DNA of 64,000 nt from a virus, in IMG/VR virus record IMGVR_UViG_3300010885_033832, positions 1 through 64,000 of that record; one strand, 5' to 3'. This document shows, piece after piece, positions 40,301 through 47,563 of this stretch (the first letter of the stretch is position 1; every line of letters begins with the position of its first letter). The notes beneath the pieces are model-generated. The model made no database searches, had not been told where the DNA came from, and saw nothing but the letters and a program-made list of their open reading frames with translations. Made by a program: the position numbers and the translations under genes.

Positions 40301-43300
40301 AATAGAATTGTTGTACTTATCAAGAATTTCTTGGATGTCATCGTCAGAAACAGCAGTAGACGTTGGTGTAGCCGGGACTGCTGGGGCTGCAGGAGCCTTT
40401 GTCGTACGAGCGGCTTTTTTGGCTGCATCAATTTTATCTTGCTCAACTTTGAGAGCTTGGAATGCTTCAGAGGAGAGTTTGACACCCTTATCGTTGCGGG
40501 GGAACTCTCCCTTGTACAGGTTTGAAATGCTACCTTGATCTAGGGCAGCAGCAAGATCCTCGCCACTAGCAATTCCAGTGTCTGGGTTGTTAGCGTCGTA
40601 CCAGTACCCGTCGTCGCCTCGAACTACTTCTTGGAACTTTCCGCCTCTTCGGTTGAAGAATACTCGGTCTCCGGTTTTACCATTGAGAAGGAATGCCTTT
40701 GTCGCACGCGTGAGTACGTTGGCCTGTGGCTTAGGGGTTGCAGGAGCTGCAGGTGCTTTGGCCTCAGGCAAAGTCTCAACTGTATAAGTACGCTCCTTGA
40801 GGAACTCTGCTACTTGCTCTTCGGACGGCACAACCATGCCGTTCCAGACATTCTTTGTATTCTTCTTGAGTAGCTGTGCGCCGTTGACCTTGCCGTCTGG
40901 ACCAACAGTGAGTCGCATGGCCTGCTTGCGACCTGACTGAGGTGTGAAAATAACTGTGTTGAGTGGCAGAGTCTTGAGCTCATCAAGCGTCGTTACTTGA
41001 TCCCCTACTTTGAGGGGTGCAATCTCCGGCTTGGCTGGGCCGACACGTTCGACGGTTGACTCTCGTTGGCCAAGCTGGTAGGTGATGTCCTTGTCTGAGG
41101 GGAGCACTGCTTGTTCGAGCCACTGGCCACTGTTAGTCTGTAGCTCTCCCTTAGAGACGAGGTTGTTAGGGTCATTGCTGTCACTACGCGTGTAGCGGAA
41201 TGGAAGATTAGTTCCCTGTCGCAGAATGATGGTGGACCCGGCAGGAAGGTTCTTAAAATCTTTAATGGTGGCAACATTATCGCCGACCTTAGGGGTTGCA
41301 GGAGTCGCAGGAGTTTGAGCCTGCTGACGAGCTTTTAGCCAATCTCTGAGGGCCTCTGTCTTTTTTATGTACGGCTTAACTCCGTCTGTCCAACCCCAGT
41401 CCATGTCCACATCAGAGGCGTCTAAATCCTTGGTTAGTTTCTTAGCTTCGAGGAACTTGCGATTTCCTTGAATGACGAGTCCCGTGGGGATGTGATATAT
41501 AACAGATTCCCCTGGACGTCCACCAACAACACCAAGAAGACCGCTCGGAGAGATGTCTTTCTTCTTAATAACAGCAACCCCTAGGCGGAGAGATTGTCCA
41601 TTTGGACCGAATTTTTCGATCTCAATGTCGCCGTTTTCTAGACGAGTAACACGGGTTGTTCCCCCATCCTCGCCGTAGGGAACAAATCGCTCTGCGGCAG
41701 TCTTTACGTCGGCAGGGGTTGCAGAAGTTGCAGGAGTTGCAGGAGTTGCAGTCTTTGCTACAGGATCCTTGAGCAATTTTTCTGGAACAACAGACTTAGC
41801 CCGGGGAGCCCCCTTGACGGGGAGCTTGTCCGTACCCTTGACATACCTCTTGAGCAGAGTGGGCCAGACCTCAAAAGTGTAGTGAGACTGAAGTGCGGCA
41901 ATCGCGTTCTGAACGTGGGTCTGGTCTGCATCTGGGCGACCCTTCCACTCATTGATTTTGTCGACAGCCTTGTAGTACTCGGCCATGTCTGGGTCAATCT
42001 CTGCCAATTTACGCAGGAATTCGACGCCAGCTGTTTTATCTTTTTGTTCCTTGGCAGCGGCAGCGCGAGCGTCCCAAAGCTTTTGCCCAAACTCAACCTT
42101 TTCGTCGTAGGACATGTTTGAGGTGTCTACGGAGAGGAGTTCGTCGGTAGCAGTGTCTGCGTCTGTCGCGGCAATCTCTTCCTCGACGATGAAAGCGTCA
42201 TAAACTTCCTTGCTAACCTCTACCTCGTGGTCTTCAGGGTCGGTTGCGGATGTTCTTTCATCTATACGAACAAAATACTTGTTAGTGTCCGGGTCAAATC
42301 TCTTAGCGTAGCCACCCTCTTTGAGAAGTTGTTCGAGTGTTAGAGCCTTACCGCTGGCTCGTCTCTCCGCTATGTTTGTGTTTAGGCGGCGAGCCAGACC
42401 AGGAGTAGCGTCAACTATAGCTTGATCAAAAGAGCCATACTTTTTGAGATCAGGAACAGTGGCGTCGCGGGACACCAAATCAAAATCTTTAATCTCAGTA
42501 GGATTTTCGTACTTTCGTTCAAGATCTTTTCTGGGGTTATCCGTGGCAAAGGTAATAATGACGCCTCGTCGTTCGTTGTCACGTCCAATCCCAGACCAAG
42601 TGACCCCAGTTGAGATGGATCGAACAGTTACGGGTTTTCCGTCAACTGTAACCACATCTCCAGCGCGAAGTTCTGAGAAGGGGAGCTTCTTAGGTGCATT
42701 AGTGTCGGCTGCAGGAATCGTGGCAACGGGGGTGGATTTTACATCTTTCTTAAACTTAACCTGTTCGAAGAGATCGTCGCTTCTAAAATCATCAAGGAGC
42801 ATGTCCTGCAACTCTTCGTCGTCAAGACCAAGTGCAGTAATCTCGGCGTCAGCCGCGTCCAGAAGATTGAATGCCTCTTCGCGCGTGAGGTCTTGGTTGT
42901 CCTTGGAAAGTGCGGCCTGCTGATTGATCTTGGCTTCGAGGGCTTTGAAGGCGTCGGTCTTTCGGAGGGCGAGGAGTTTGGTGGCGTCTTCATCTGAAAG
43001 CTCACGTCCGGTGACGGATTTGAAGTGCTCTTTGATCTTGGGGCGTGAGAGGTCTTTACTATCGACGTTGAAGTGCTTCTTGAAAGCGTCTTTGTAGGAC
43101 TTTTGGAAGTTGTTGACGTCGGCAATGAGGCTATCGTCGCGACCAGGAGTCTCGACGTCGGTAATATCCTCAGCGGTGACTGGGGTACCCTCTTTTACAG
43201 GAGGAACATCAGGAACGTCTTTGCCGTAAACATCTTCGAAAGACTCAGCTGGCTTGTCGCCGTTCAGTGTGGCATAAAGCTCTTTTGCCTTTTTACCTTG

Positions 43301-44662
43301 ACTGCGCTTGACAAGACCCTCAATGATACTACTTACGGTCTTCTTGACGCGGTTATCGTATTCTTCTTTAGTCTCTCCTGGGCGCGCCCTGAGGTTGAAT
43401 TTAGCACTAGTCGCTAGGTTTTTAGCAAGAGTCAATGTATATCCGTAGTCTTGCTCGAGAAATTTTTGATCGGCGAGTTTGCCAAACTTTTCTTGGTTGG
43501 CCGCTGCGGCTGCTTCGCGCTCTTCCTTGGTCATAGGGGGGGAAATTGGCGTCTGGAATCCGACTGACCGCTCCCGAGCGGGGGATTTTTTAGGCTTTTC
43601 TACAATCTCGCCATCTTCAGTAATATCGACAACATCTTCTTCATCTTGATTTTTAATGTCTTTATTAGATGGCTCTTCAGGCGTGACTACTTCTGGCTCT
43701 ACTTTTGTATCTTCTTGGGCTTTTGTTTCTTTGTACTGAGCGCGAGTAGCATCAATCTTCTGCTGGAGGGCGGCGTCTTTCTTGTCGAAGTCTTTGTCCA
43801 TGGGGTCGAGGTCTTGTTGCTTACCCTCGAGGGCAACAATCTCGTCAGCGAGTTGTGCTGAGGTCTTTTCGGTCGGCTTCTTAGCTGCAGCACCCTTACC
43901 CTTGGCAGTGCCGCTTGAGAGAGCGTCCCGGAGGGCACCCTTGGCACGGTTCTGCATGGCCGCGGCTTCTTCTTTAGACTCGGGGACCTTCTCGCCAGCC
44001 TCTTCAATGAGGGTGCGGTTGACCGTGGCAATAGCGTCTACCCAGTCGTCAGCCTCGTAACTCTCTCCGGTAAGTTTGTCTTTGATGAGGAACTTGCCCT
44101 CAGACGTAGTTGTGACGTCGAAGTCGCCACCCTCAGTTTCGTAGTGACGGTTGCCATCCGAATTAGTTCCGAGGTCTTTCCACCCAAGGGGGACGTCGCG
44201 ACGAGTGATGCTGGAAAGATCAGGAGTAGCGGTCGTTACCCGAGCTCCAGCAGGAGTCTTGACTCCGGCACGCTGAAGTGCTTCGGTGGAGAGTTCGGCC
44301 TCAACCTCAGAGGTTGCGCTGACGTCGACGTCATAGAATCCAGAGCGGATCCCAGCTTCTCGAGCCTGCTTGGGGTTGACGTAAATTTCAATGTTCTTGT
44401 CACCAGAACCAGGCTGGGTGACAGTACCTGTGATACGAACGGGCTTGGCGTTACCGTTCTTGTCGCGACCGAGAAGAGCAAACAAACGACGAAGGGCGCG
44501 CTTGAGGCCTCCACCCATATAAATCCACTGACCACCGTTTTCTCCGCCTGGGTCACGGAGCTGTCGACGGGCTCGAAGTGAGAGGGCTAGGCGGGAGTTA
44601 CCACCTGCTGCGATGAGCGCCTCAATCTCGTTGAAGTCGTCGAAGTCGTTATTGTCCGTCAC
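31385..44662 (-). CDS. Giant 4425-residue protein with embedded superfamily 1 helicase
   Basis: It starts at GTG with a GGAG site. Residues 35-52 carry LRDPGG...GGQWIYMGGG, shared with the zincin protein upstream. Long acidic/lysine-rich stretches, Ala/Pro/Thr linkers and repeated DGxWY modules (near 1355, 1877, 2755, 2865) follow. A Gly/Pro-rich hinge lies near 2207-2261. A complete UvrD/Rep-like helicase spans about 2955-4070: motif I ARAGTGKTS near 2987, motif II VDEAQD near 3232, motif III VVGDNRQALYAFRGA, motif IV TYRSP, motif V VHGAKGLEAPNV near 3972, motif VI LYVALSRAEEAMD near 4024. A proline-rich segment (about 4250-4315) precedes the end. Its place between portal and protease genes suggests a virion protein, perhaps ejected with DNA. 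That is inference. Confidence 0.88.
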   Translation of the reverse strand: MTDNNDFDDFNEIEALIAAGGNSRLALSLRARRQLRDPGGENGGQWIYMGGGLKRALRRLFALLGRDKNGNAKPVRITGTVTQPGSGDKNIEIYVNPKQAREAGIRSGFYDVDVSATSEVEAELSTEALQRAGVKTPAGARVTTATPDLSSITRRDVPLGWKDLGTNSDGNRHYETEGGDFDVTTTSEGKFLIKDKLTGESYEADDWVDAIATVNRTLIEEAGEKVPESKEEAAAMQNRAKGALRDALSSGTAKGKGAAAKKPTEKTSAQLADEIVALEGKQQDLDPMDKDFDKKDAALQQKIDATRAQYKETKAQEDTKVEPEVVTPEEPSNKDIKNQDEEDVVDITEDGEIVEKPKKSPARERSVGFQTPISPPMTKEEREAAAAANQEKFGKLADQKFLEQDYGYTLTLAKNLATSAKFNLRARPGETKEEYDNRVKKTVSSIIEGLVKRSQGKKAKELYATLNGDKPAESFEDVYGKDVPDVPPVKEGTPVTAEDITDVETPGRDDSLIADVNNFQKSYKDAFKKHFNVDSKDLSRPKIKEHFKSVTGRELSDEDATKLLALRKTDAFKALEAKINQQAALSKDNQDLTREEAFNLLDAADAEITALGLDDEELQDMLLDDFRSDDLFEQVKFKKDVKSTPVATIPAADTNAPKKLPFSELRAGDVVTVDGKPVTVRSISTGVTWSGIGRDNERRGVIITFATDNPRKDLERKYENPTEIKDFDLVSRDATVPDLKKYGSFDQAIVDATPGLARRLNTNIAERRASGKALTLEQLLKEGGYAKRFDPDTNKYFVRIDERTSATDPEDHEVEVSKEVYDAFIVEEEIAATDADTATDELLSVDTSNMSYDEKVEFGQKLWDARAAAAKEQKDKTAGVEFLRKLAEIDPDMAEYYKAVDKINEWKGRPDADQTHVQNAIAALQSHYTFEVWPTLLKRYVKGTDKLPVKGAPRAKSVVPEKLLKDPVAKTATPATPATSATPADVKTAAERFVPYGEDGGTTRVTRLENGDIEIEKFGPNGQSLRLGVAVIKKKDISPSGLLGVVGGRPGESVIYHIPTGLVIQGNRKFLEAKKLTKDLDASDVDMDWGWTDGVKPYIKKTEALRDWLKARQQAQTPATPATPKVGDNVATIKDFKNLPAGSTIILRQGTNLPFRYTRSDSNDPNNLVSKGELQTNSGQWLEQAVLPSDKDITYQLGQRESTVERVGPAKPEIAPLKVGDQVTTLDELKTLPLNTVIFTPQSGRKQAMRLTVGPDGKVNGAQLLKKNTKNVWNGMVVPSEEQVAEFLKERTYTVETLPEAKAPAAPATPKPQANVLTRATKAFLLNGKTGDRVFFNRRGGKFQEVVRGDDGYWYDANNPDTGIASGEDLAAALDQGSISNLYKGEFPRNDKGVKLSSEAFQALKVEQDKIDAAKKAARTTKAPAAPAVPATPTSTAVSDDDIQEILDKYNNSIDEMQADYDAVKKDYDDGVFNDTLERKARAELVMKLLAAAIDRAKTPSGFDSPTNKAYVQNLEKRRKLVDDILNRNANGQLSLSPDRVDELTKYRDDIDFAINKSREDNVAIPTEVYNGYINSKVADLSEEETAVSSTGDPYNDLKNSLLDPDVDSALSDVKDLFDYVDELDEISDEDRQSLIEALNTLVEAVETRMRDFDDDPEVQELAQEALSDIKKQVNKLLGIEEEVDPNAFSDKDVDDLIAEMNNDVEALQAKLDQIRAAIDSGRFDDNLENKANFEKLARIHEAAIKKLKAASTATTTEDSDEEIARKLKRERLKALLGEEDGDAVLSLIDDFNSTIEGLDDLSNRQDRDDLRGYLKDIEQLVGDTPDSQEIFDLISELTDDNITLFLGDEVDSVDQLNDSVEGAEADFRINDPELDDEFYTKRDGLWFNVADGEDAVGLSSEELFAKTENGYINLQGPGDEDDETTTTTDEENLTPVTGIADVTGVPRGSRVVIRYEDDETKKNIFEFYQVREDGTTSWRRLNPATGKFFPESYTAADLIDIQKRRYDPSKLKRMEGTGQMFINQDAGIPDGAEEEVPPTSGGQGQRDTGAGQDKDKDQDKDEKAEAKETIKRFKDALNAYESFTQILNDIEEIGEVEVVYGTEKDDRGVDQPRKFFLNAENYADFVDGVNQDLTDLGQNLNDNQKDALRGLYNDYGVEMDRLKDARLSMAEKKRRIEEIMRRRKLLAGVINGKDYTEPDPEPEEGGESGQGGEQPGTGQGEGAKPGGKTPPPGGPGGPGGGGGSGGGGGGGGRRPRDKEPRGKKNWWDEYPELVEEELPINSRTDFNAPIFQDKRVRKLIDIQRRLEDAHREYNRVRKMIENADQMGIISRTELLRDFNFWRGRITILENQIAAEERKLNISIKDLDDRINEEMKSGDYVNDEGAPYSPTADRFADGPVGADPRAVFNAWQAFKDTKFMPLKVDDIISNIDYLEDRVRRAYFDAREAQKNPDASASEKAAAFANFQRAEKERSDFVTDSYKFLQRLDPNERALWDRWAYKRSVQIRKMYDENDMVGYIKHIEFFGGLIPLIELGKKGKSDSQDGQPDGRGPSGPFLPLEGNPPPKGPGALPSEPSKPEPEPSDGDGSRPSAASEDEEDYTESTNYRDFLSIPIEEFARRRKQALRKWREYQELLGELNNEKSEYANSLDNPDEQYLTDEQREILNGYSERIAKAQERQETVQRVIAAFTEASGRRPDRGRAPKQEDAEEGKGAGAALPDEIDMSISTVDDLNSATAGDIVSNGVDNFVRGSDGLWYAADDAGVSDNTRSYSSSEVFDALDAADGQSEISGSRAPFTPSLTNSERPVTSQDRNQSASRTRVTSADIFDVAPTGARISRDVIAGADGESTKGARQVSLDTYAKGEDGQWYRVSPETDLTEEDPISDAQKSALISEIDSGMIFISDKKQSLRDALSDQQNSTGTGAASRVSKSGEPDNFSKIRRGKVGGYKARTYTAEQVYQQTGITPSEQQLKIINDFGQNQSMVIVARAGTGKTSTLKLLSDMFPEHKILLAAFNRSTAEEAAARFGANVQARTLDSLGFFGVEMTLDDPNTTYVDSDLKATKRATLNAKLDLSMGAKDGRSAKLDSTSFMSAYEATELYGIEEVVISKDDKITSDIIFSDLMSGIANGFASTADRKITLDHLLPHMSSALRKKVLKDEALAWDYVKIAQRMWDENITVPITIKNKLAFSAIDGQPFSPLPVTNSMLSKIWQLSGLANVVKKVPGGSTADTLFVDEAQDLNAAQIDLVNQLAMPNEDGLAVQVVVVGDNRQALYAFRGAVNQMFKFYDQADSVADVKNGLTKTYRSPQALVDVANVPLWLMGEPLRTTSGKSDEAPKGKIFSRILPPEVLKKMTPEIQAAIKRAGGTSMPTEQVDMHIEATNTALLGVLPTYASAGRRVAINANRREEFITNIEALSLMQMRPTTRSRKEAFANHEMGVFQNYPDLRLNAPGTSGEQSIMDKYRKGGAGLSSKVIAFLRVAEEFGMISDDTKTVKEKSSDGKTIKKDVVVKAVERRQEMLRLIRQTVSPKPSYLISGQKDYVEEYEGLITPNIPQRMADLDGDGFDFEPLVPGRFKYAVTKGKSSELLNLRITGSNIGLLGFRQRLERSKRDLLADPNISDRLREELELIKFNTTDKEFEGMRIANVYPGSDTVNVLLKEAAKARSRIEALDKDKLMGDVSMPTDAEFRAAGGKPIVKQFYTSTNFALRDEDGNVLRDPDKINKAGNPSVILGEGVVELLFERNEGTKIVTVSILDGGLKYQADASVHNPLSKDALNVLGFESTYREAEKADKPTPGEFSKFYTNNLGKEDKKRTNSPNEKPSLKQNLPGLIDFKYSLGAGNLVTFGLEGAPDEEGTPTIESLRTYIVSEGSDGEDMLTLWSNGKAVGSPKPREEVVGQFIDGRAKNKESTDDLFYAVAYAQYETIRPGQTVFQMSAVDKSARTKYSALIDGTKSGDPYTDELGYDVALLTVHGAKGLEAPNVKVGDSVFAFWEVEKNADGEPKRELRDLSDDEIMQQANMLYVALSRAEEAMDIGNMARLLEIAATVEDLLQERGIDKKDLEDYDIWSTTTSAYPTDFFIEQYKEAYEEQEKGKEKGAGPASTSSRARRASRATMALPEGINLENPSVQWRSPTSTSTHYQDFPALPEPFDNSLDWRRIPGDAPFPILEKFSEEQLLGFAKFLVDRNNNPSLEIPTGDPAIEALYKRKTNLRGLYEGLIFKRLRAKENAGVVIPEVRRQFAALFDGELDKLNAYFAEPADAPEVPEVPEVPVAPDTPEVAPPTETVTPPKAPRKPRPPRKPAQPPAEPVEETPAPKASEDVLDILKSFDFLMGGDSADKPEDSGKGAGSRQAPTTGQSQLSPDTMAEIFDRYALLAQYRKAMSEGRMSVPLEYSAGGVANRYNASIEEIMQALELMGFTPDELA

Positions 44663-44742
44663 AAAATCTCCAATGCGGATCTGGCTAGCAGAGCGTAGGT
44701 CTTAGAACTATTTTACACTAATAATGGTGTCTAGTGTTGAGT
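44663..44742. promoter_or_regulatory. 80-bp gap ahead of the giant gene with inverted repeat
   Basis: On the minus strand ACACTA...TTAGTGT forms a 6-bp inverted repeat, followed by TAAAAT, which resembles a -10 box. No clear -35 is seen at the right distance. A promoter or attenuator for the giant gene is possible. Confidence 0.3.
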
Positions 44743-44910
44743 CTACTTGTTCTTGCGTTCGGCTATTTTCTTGAGCAGGCCACGTCGGATGTACTCCGCC
44801 TCGTGCGCCAAAGAACCTCGGGATCCAGCAACAATGAGGTCGGACTCGGGGACCTGTGACAGGTCCTCATCGTCTCCAGGGAACAAGTTGTCAACAATTT
44901 CTTTAGCCAT
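44743..44910 (-). CDS. Small charged protein before the giant gene
   Basis: This is a 55-codon ORF with ATG at 44908-44910 and an AGGAT ribosome site. The N-terminal half is acidic (MAKEIVDNLFPGDDEDLSQV) and the C-terminal half is basic and helical (HEAEYIRRGLLKKIAERKNK). There is no known domain. It fills the gap between the zincin gene and the giant gene in the same direction. It may be a small head-associated or assembly protein; the evidence is packing, start signals and coherent composition. Confidence 0.6.
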   Translation of the reverse strand: MAKEIVDNLFPGDDEDLSQVPESDLIVAGSRGSLAHEAEYIRRGLLKKIAERKNK

Positions 44911-44939
44911 GTGTCTATCCTATCTAACTTTGTCTCAGA

Positions 44940-46421
44940 CTAGAAAACGTACTTCTCAATAAAGTCGCGGAGGGCGTCGGGGATTCGAGAGTCAATGCCA
45001 GCGCCAGAGAACTTTTCCATGAATACCTGAGCAAAAAGTTCGGCAAACGCTTCGTACGGGTTAGTCATTCCATACTCGCTGAGCGCGGCCAAGATCCATG
45101 GGTTAGCCTGAATGAGTTTGGCTAGTCGAGCTGAAAACTGAGCTGCGTCTTCGCGTTCTCCGTTGAAGTCGACCTCTTCTGTTACACCCTCAGGGGAGTC
45201 GCCAAAGTCGATGACGTGCCCCCACTCATGGTTGATCACATACTCAACAAATCGGTCTACCCCACCTGAGTAAGCAGCCATCATCTGCCATGCCTGATCA
45301 CCGCGCTGTGCTTTTAGACGTTGTCTATCAAAGAACCTGTCAAGACGGTCTTGCGCGGCAATGTTGTCAGGGAGGAGGACCGACGCGTCAACAATGATTG
45401 ACCTCGTGGCTTTGTCGTAAGTTGGTTCACCATTTTGATCTAAATACGAGACTGTGGAGCTTCGAGCATACCCAGTGTAATTATCGTTGTCTGTATCATC
45501 AGGAATTCGATTAGCCAAAATAGTTACTTCAACAAGTCCTCCAGTGTCCTTGGTGTTATCACGAAGCTTTTGAATATTCTTGAGGAAAGAGTCAATCTTA
45601 TTGGGGTGCGCCCTAAATTCTTTACTGATTGCAACGGTAACATTGCCTAGCCGATAAAGATCGACATTCTCGTAGGCTTCAGCCTGTTTCGCAATAAAAT
45701 CTTGCTGAATATCGAGGATATCCTTGCGAAGACGATCCTCCCACCCCGGACCATCAGCTTTGTAGCTATCGATGATGCTAGCGCTACTAGGGTCACTGAT
45801 AAATCGATCATATTGCCTACTCGCAACGCGCCCAGCAATCTCATCAAGATAGGACGAGGCCGATACATTTTCCCAGCCGTCGATATCTACGCGGGGGAGA
45901 GACCGAGCACTCCCAGCATCTCGCGCCATAGAAGACCCGGGAGTGACGTCGGGACTTTGATATCGCTGGGTGTAGTCGTCGTCAATGATGATTTCTATAC
46001 CATCGTCGTCTTCGCCCATCTGAGAGGCAGCACCCTTACCCATGTCGGAGAGATTAGGGATGTTGCTAAGATCGGTGGGAGGCTTGGATTTGATTCCCAG
46101 TTTACGAAGAGTGCTTTCGGGAATAATGGCACTGGCTTGAGTAAGATTTTTAGAATCAGCGAGGTAGTCTCCGCCGGGGACGTCGCCACCGTTCTTAGCA
46201 TCGACGCGGACAACGGCTTGGGTCGGCGACGTGATTTTGACAATCTTGCCAACACCACTACCAATTTTTCCATTAGCAAGGCGTGCAAAGAAGCGGACTA
46301 AACCGCCCATGTAAATCCACTGGCCTTCTGCATCTCGCAGTTGCCACTTCCAGTTGTCGTTTCCTTGGAAGGCGGCAGATACTAGTGAGTCAATGTCTCC
46401 ATCGTTACTCTGTGGTGCCAT
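44940..46421 (-). CDS. Head-region protein with zincin (HExxH) motif
   Basis: The product is 493 residues. Near residue 30 it carries LRDAEGQWIYMGGLVRFFAR, closely similar to the start of the giant protein. Near residues 395-410 it has YVINHEWGHVIDFGDS, a classic HExxH metallopeptidase motif, followed by an aspartate/glutamate-rich stretch and NPYEAFAELFAQVF, where the glutamate could be the third zinc ligand. The combination suggests an active zinc protease in the head gene block. Targets could be head proteins or a host protein after infection. The start overlaps the previous gene by 17 bases. The function is inferred from motif and place. Confidence 0.75.
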   Translation of the reverse strand: MAPQSNDGDIDSLVSAAFQGNDNWKWQLRDAEGQWIYMGGLVRFFARLANGKIGSGVGKIVKITSPTQAVVRVDAKNGGDVPGGDYLADSKNLTQASAIIPESTLRKLGIKSKPPTDLSNIPNLSDMGKGAASQMGEDDDGIEIIIDDDYTQRYQSPDVTPGSSMARDAGSARSLPRVDIDGWENVSASSYLDEIAGRVASRQYDRFISDPSSASIIDSYKADGPGWEDRLRKDILDIQQDFIAKQAEAYENVDLYRLGNVTVAISKEFRAHPNKIDSFLKNIQKLRDNTKDTGGLVEVTILANRIPDDTDNDNYTGYARSSTVSYLDQNGEPTYDKATRSIIVDASVLLPDNIAAQDRLDRFFDRQRLKAQRGDQAWQMMAAYSGGVDRFVEYVINHEWGHVIDFGDSPEGVTEEVDFNGEREDAAQFSARLAKLIQANPWILAALSEYGMTNPYEAFAELFAQVFMEKFSGAGIDSRIPDALRDFIEKYVF

Positions 46422-47115
46422 CGTACTTGTCCATTAGCGTCAGACCATCTGCGTCATCGAGGTCTGGGTCAAGAGCGGACGTTGGTGTCCACCGAGGTTT
46501 GTCGATGCGGTCAAGGTCGTTGGCTAAACGCTGTTCAGCGTTAGCCTCAATCTCAAGTAACTGCTGGACATACTGAGGGTCGTCTTCAGGATCGTCCACC
46601 TCATCTTGCTGGGCTATTTCTGCAGCAGCAACAATGACCGAGTCTGCCAAGTCAACAAGGTAGGCGTAACTCACGCCTTGGTCCATGATGGCGTAGTTGT
46701 TGAACTCACGCTCAAGGCTTCGTGGCTGAGCACAGATTGATGCAATAAGGGCATCTTCGATAGATGCAGGAGCCTGCGTCGAGAGGTATTCAGCAAGAGC
46801 AGCGCGGGGCTGAGCGTCGGGGCGTCGAGGGTGTCCGTCAGGGAGGAGTTCCGTGTAGGAGGTGAGGACGTTGCTGTGGATGTTCTCCGCGTCGGAGATG
46901 TAGTTCATGACCTCGCGGAATGCCTGGGCGTCTCCGTATCCTTGGTAGCGCTCGTTGGCGTAAATGTAGGACAAGACCTCGTGATCGATATAAACCCGAC
47001 TCTTGTCAGCAACCTCAAAGGCAGATGCGAGAAGAGGGTCTACCGCTGGTGCGGGGAGAGACTTCTTAGCGCGGAGAGGCTCTTCGTCGTAGGAATCAAT
47101 GATGTCTTGGAACAT
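46405..47115 (-). CDS. Hypothetical head-region protein
   Basis: The product is 236 residues (MFQDIIDSYDEEPLRAKKSL), predicted mostly helical, with an acidic C-terminus (DEVDDPEDDPQYVQQLLEIE). No domain is recognised. It lies between a small protein downstream of the portal and the zincin gene, and overlaps the latter by 17 bases, so it belongs to the same operon. A structural or assembly role in the head is the reasonable inference. No catalytic motif was seen. Confidence 0.65.
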   Translation of the reverse strand: MFQDIIDSYDEEPLRAKKSLPAPAVDPLLASAFEVADKSRVYIDHEVLSYIYANERYQGYGDAQAFREVMNYISDAENIHSNVLTSYTELLPDGHPRRPDAQPRAALAEYLSTQAPASIEDALIASICAQPRSLEREFNNYAIMDQGVSYAYLVDLADSVIVAAAEIAQQDEVDDPEDDPQYVQQLLEIEANAEQRLANDLDRIDKPRWTPTSALDPDLDDADGLTLMDKYDGTTE

Positions 47116-47124
47116 GGTGCGATT

Positions 47125-47562
47125 CTACCTCTCGGTCTTGTACGGAAGCAAATCAGCGTCGGGCGATTCGTAAGTCTGGGTCGCCAAGCTAGTTACGCGG
47201 GAGAAGGGGTCGTCACCTTCGGAGACAGCGCGGAGCCACGTGGCCCGAAGGGCGGGGACAATCTCGTGCCCGAGTCCCGAGTATTCTGCCAAAGAGAACA
47301 GCGCATGCTCAGGGGAGGAGTATTCCTCCTCAGGAAGGATGGTCGTGAAGGACGGAACCTCGGGAAGTTCATAAATAGGAATGTAGTTGTCCGAAACCGC
47401 ATACTGAGCCGCTTCTCGAGGGGTGAACCCTGACGCCGTAACCGCGTAGCGGTAGCGGGCACGTACATCAAGTGGGTCGAGGTTCTTTTCGTCAGCGGTC
47501 TTGTGGAGGAGTGACTCCACCTCAACCGAGAACATGAGTGGACGCTCTGGATACTGGTTCAT
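47125..47562 (-). CDS. Hypothetical protein after portal
   Basis: The product is 145 residues from ATG at 47560-47562, one base after the portal TAA; a longer in-frame extension inside the portal gene is unlikely. The sequence (MNQYPERPLMFSVEVESLLH...) contains SGFTPREAAQYAVSDNYIP, which looks like a small helical bundle. No known family. Its tight coupling to the portal gene suggests a head-assembly or portal-associated role, which is inference. Confidence 0.65.
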   Translation of the reverse strand: MNQYPERPLMFSVEVESLLHKTADEKNLDPLDVRARYRYAVTASGFTPREAAQYAVSDNYIPIYELPEVPSFTTILPEEEYSSPEHALFSLAEYSGLGHEIVPALRATWLRAVSEGDDPFSRVTSLATQTYESPDADLLPYKTER

Positions 47563-47563
47563 A

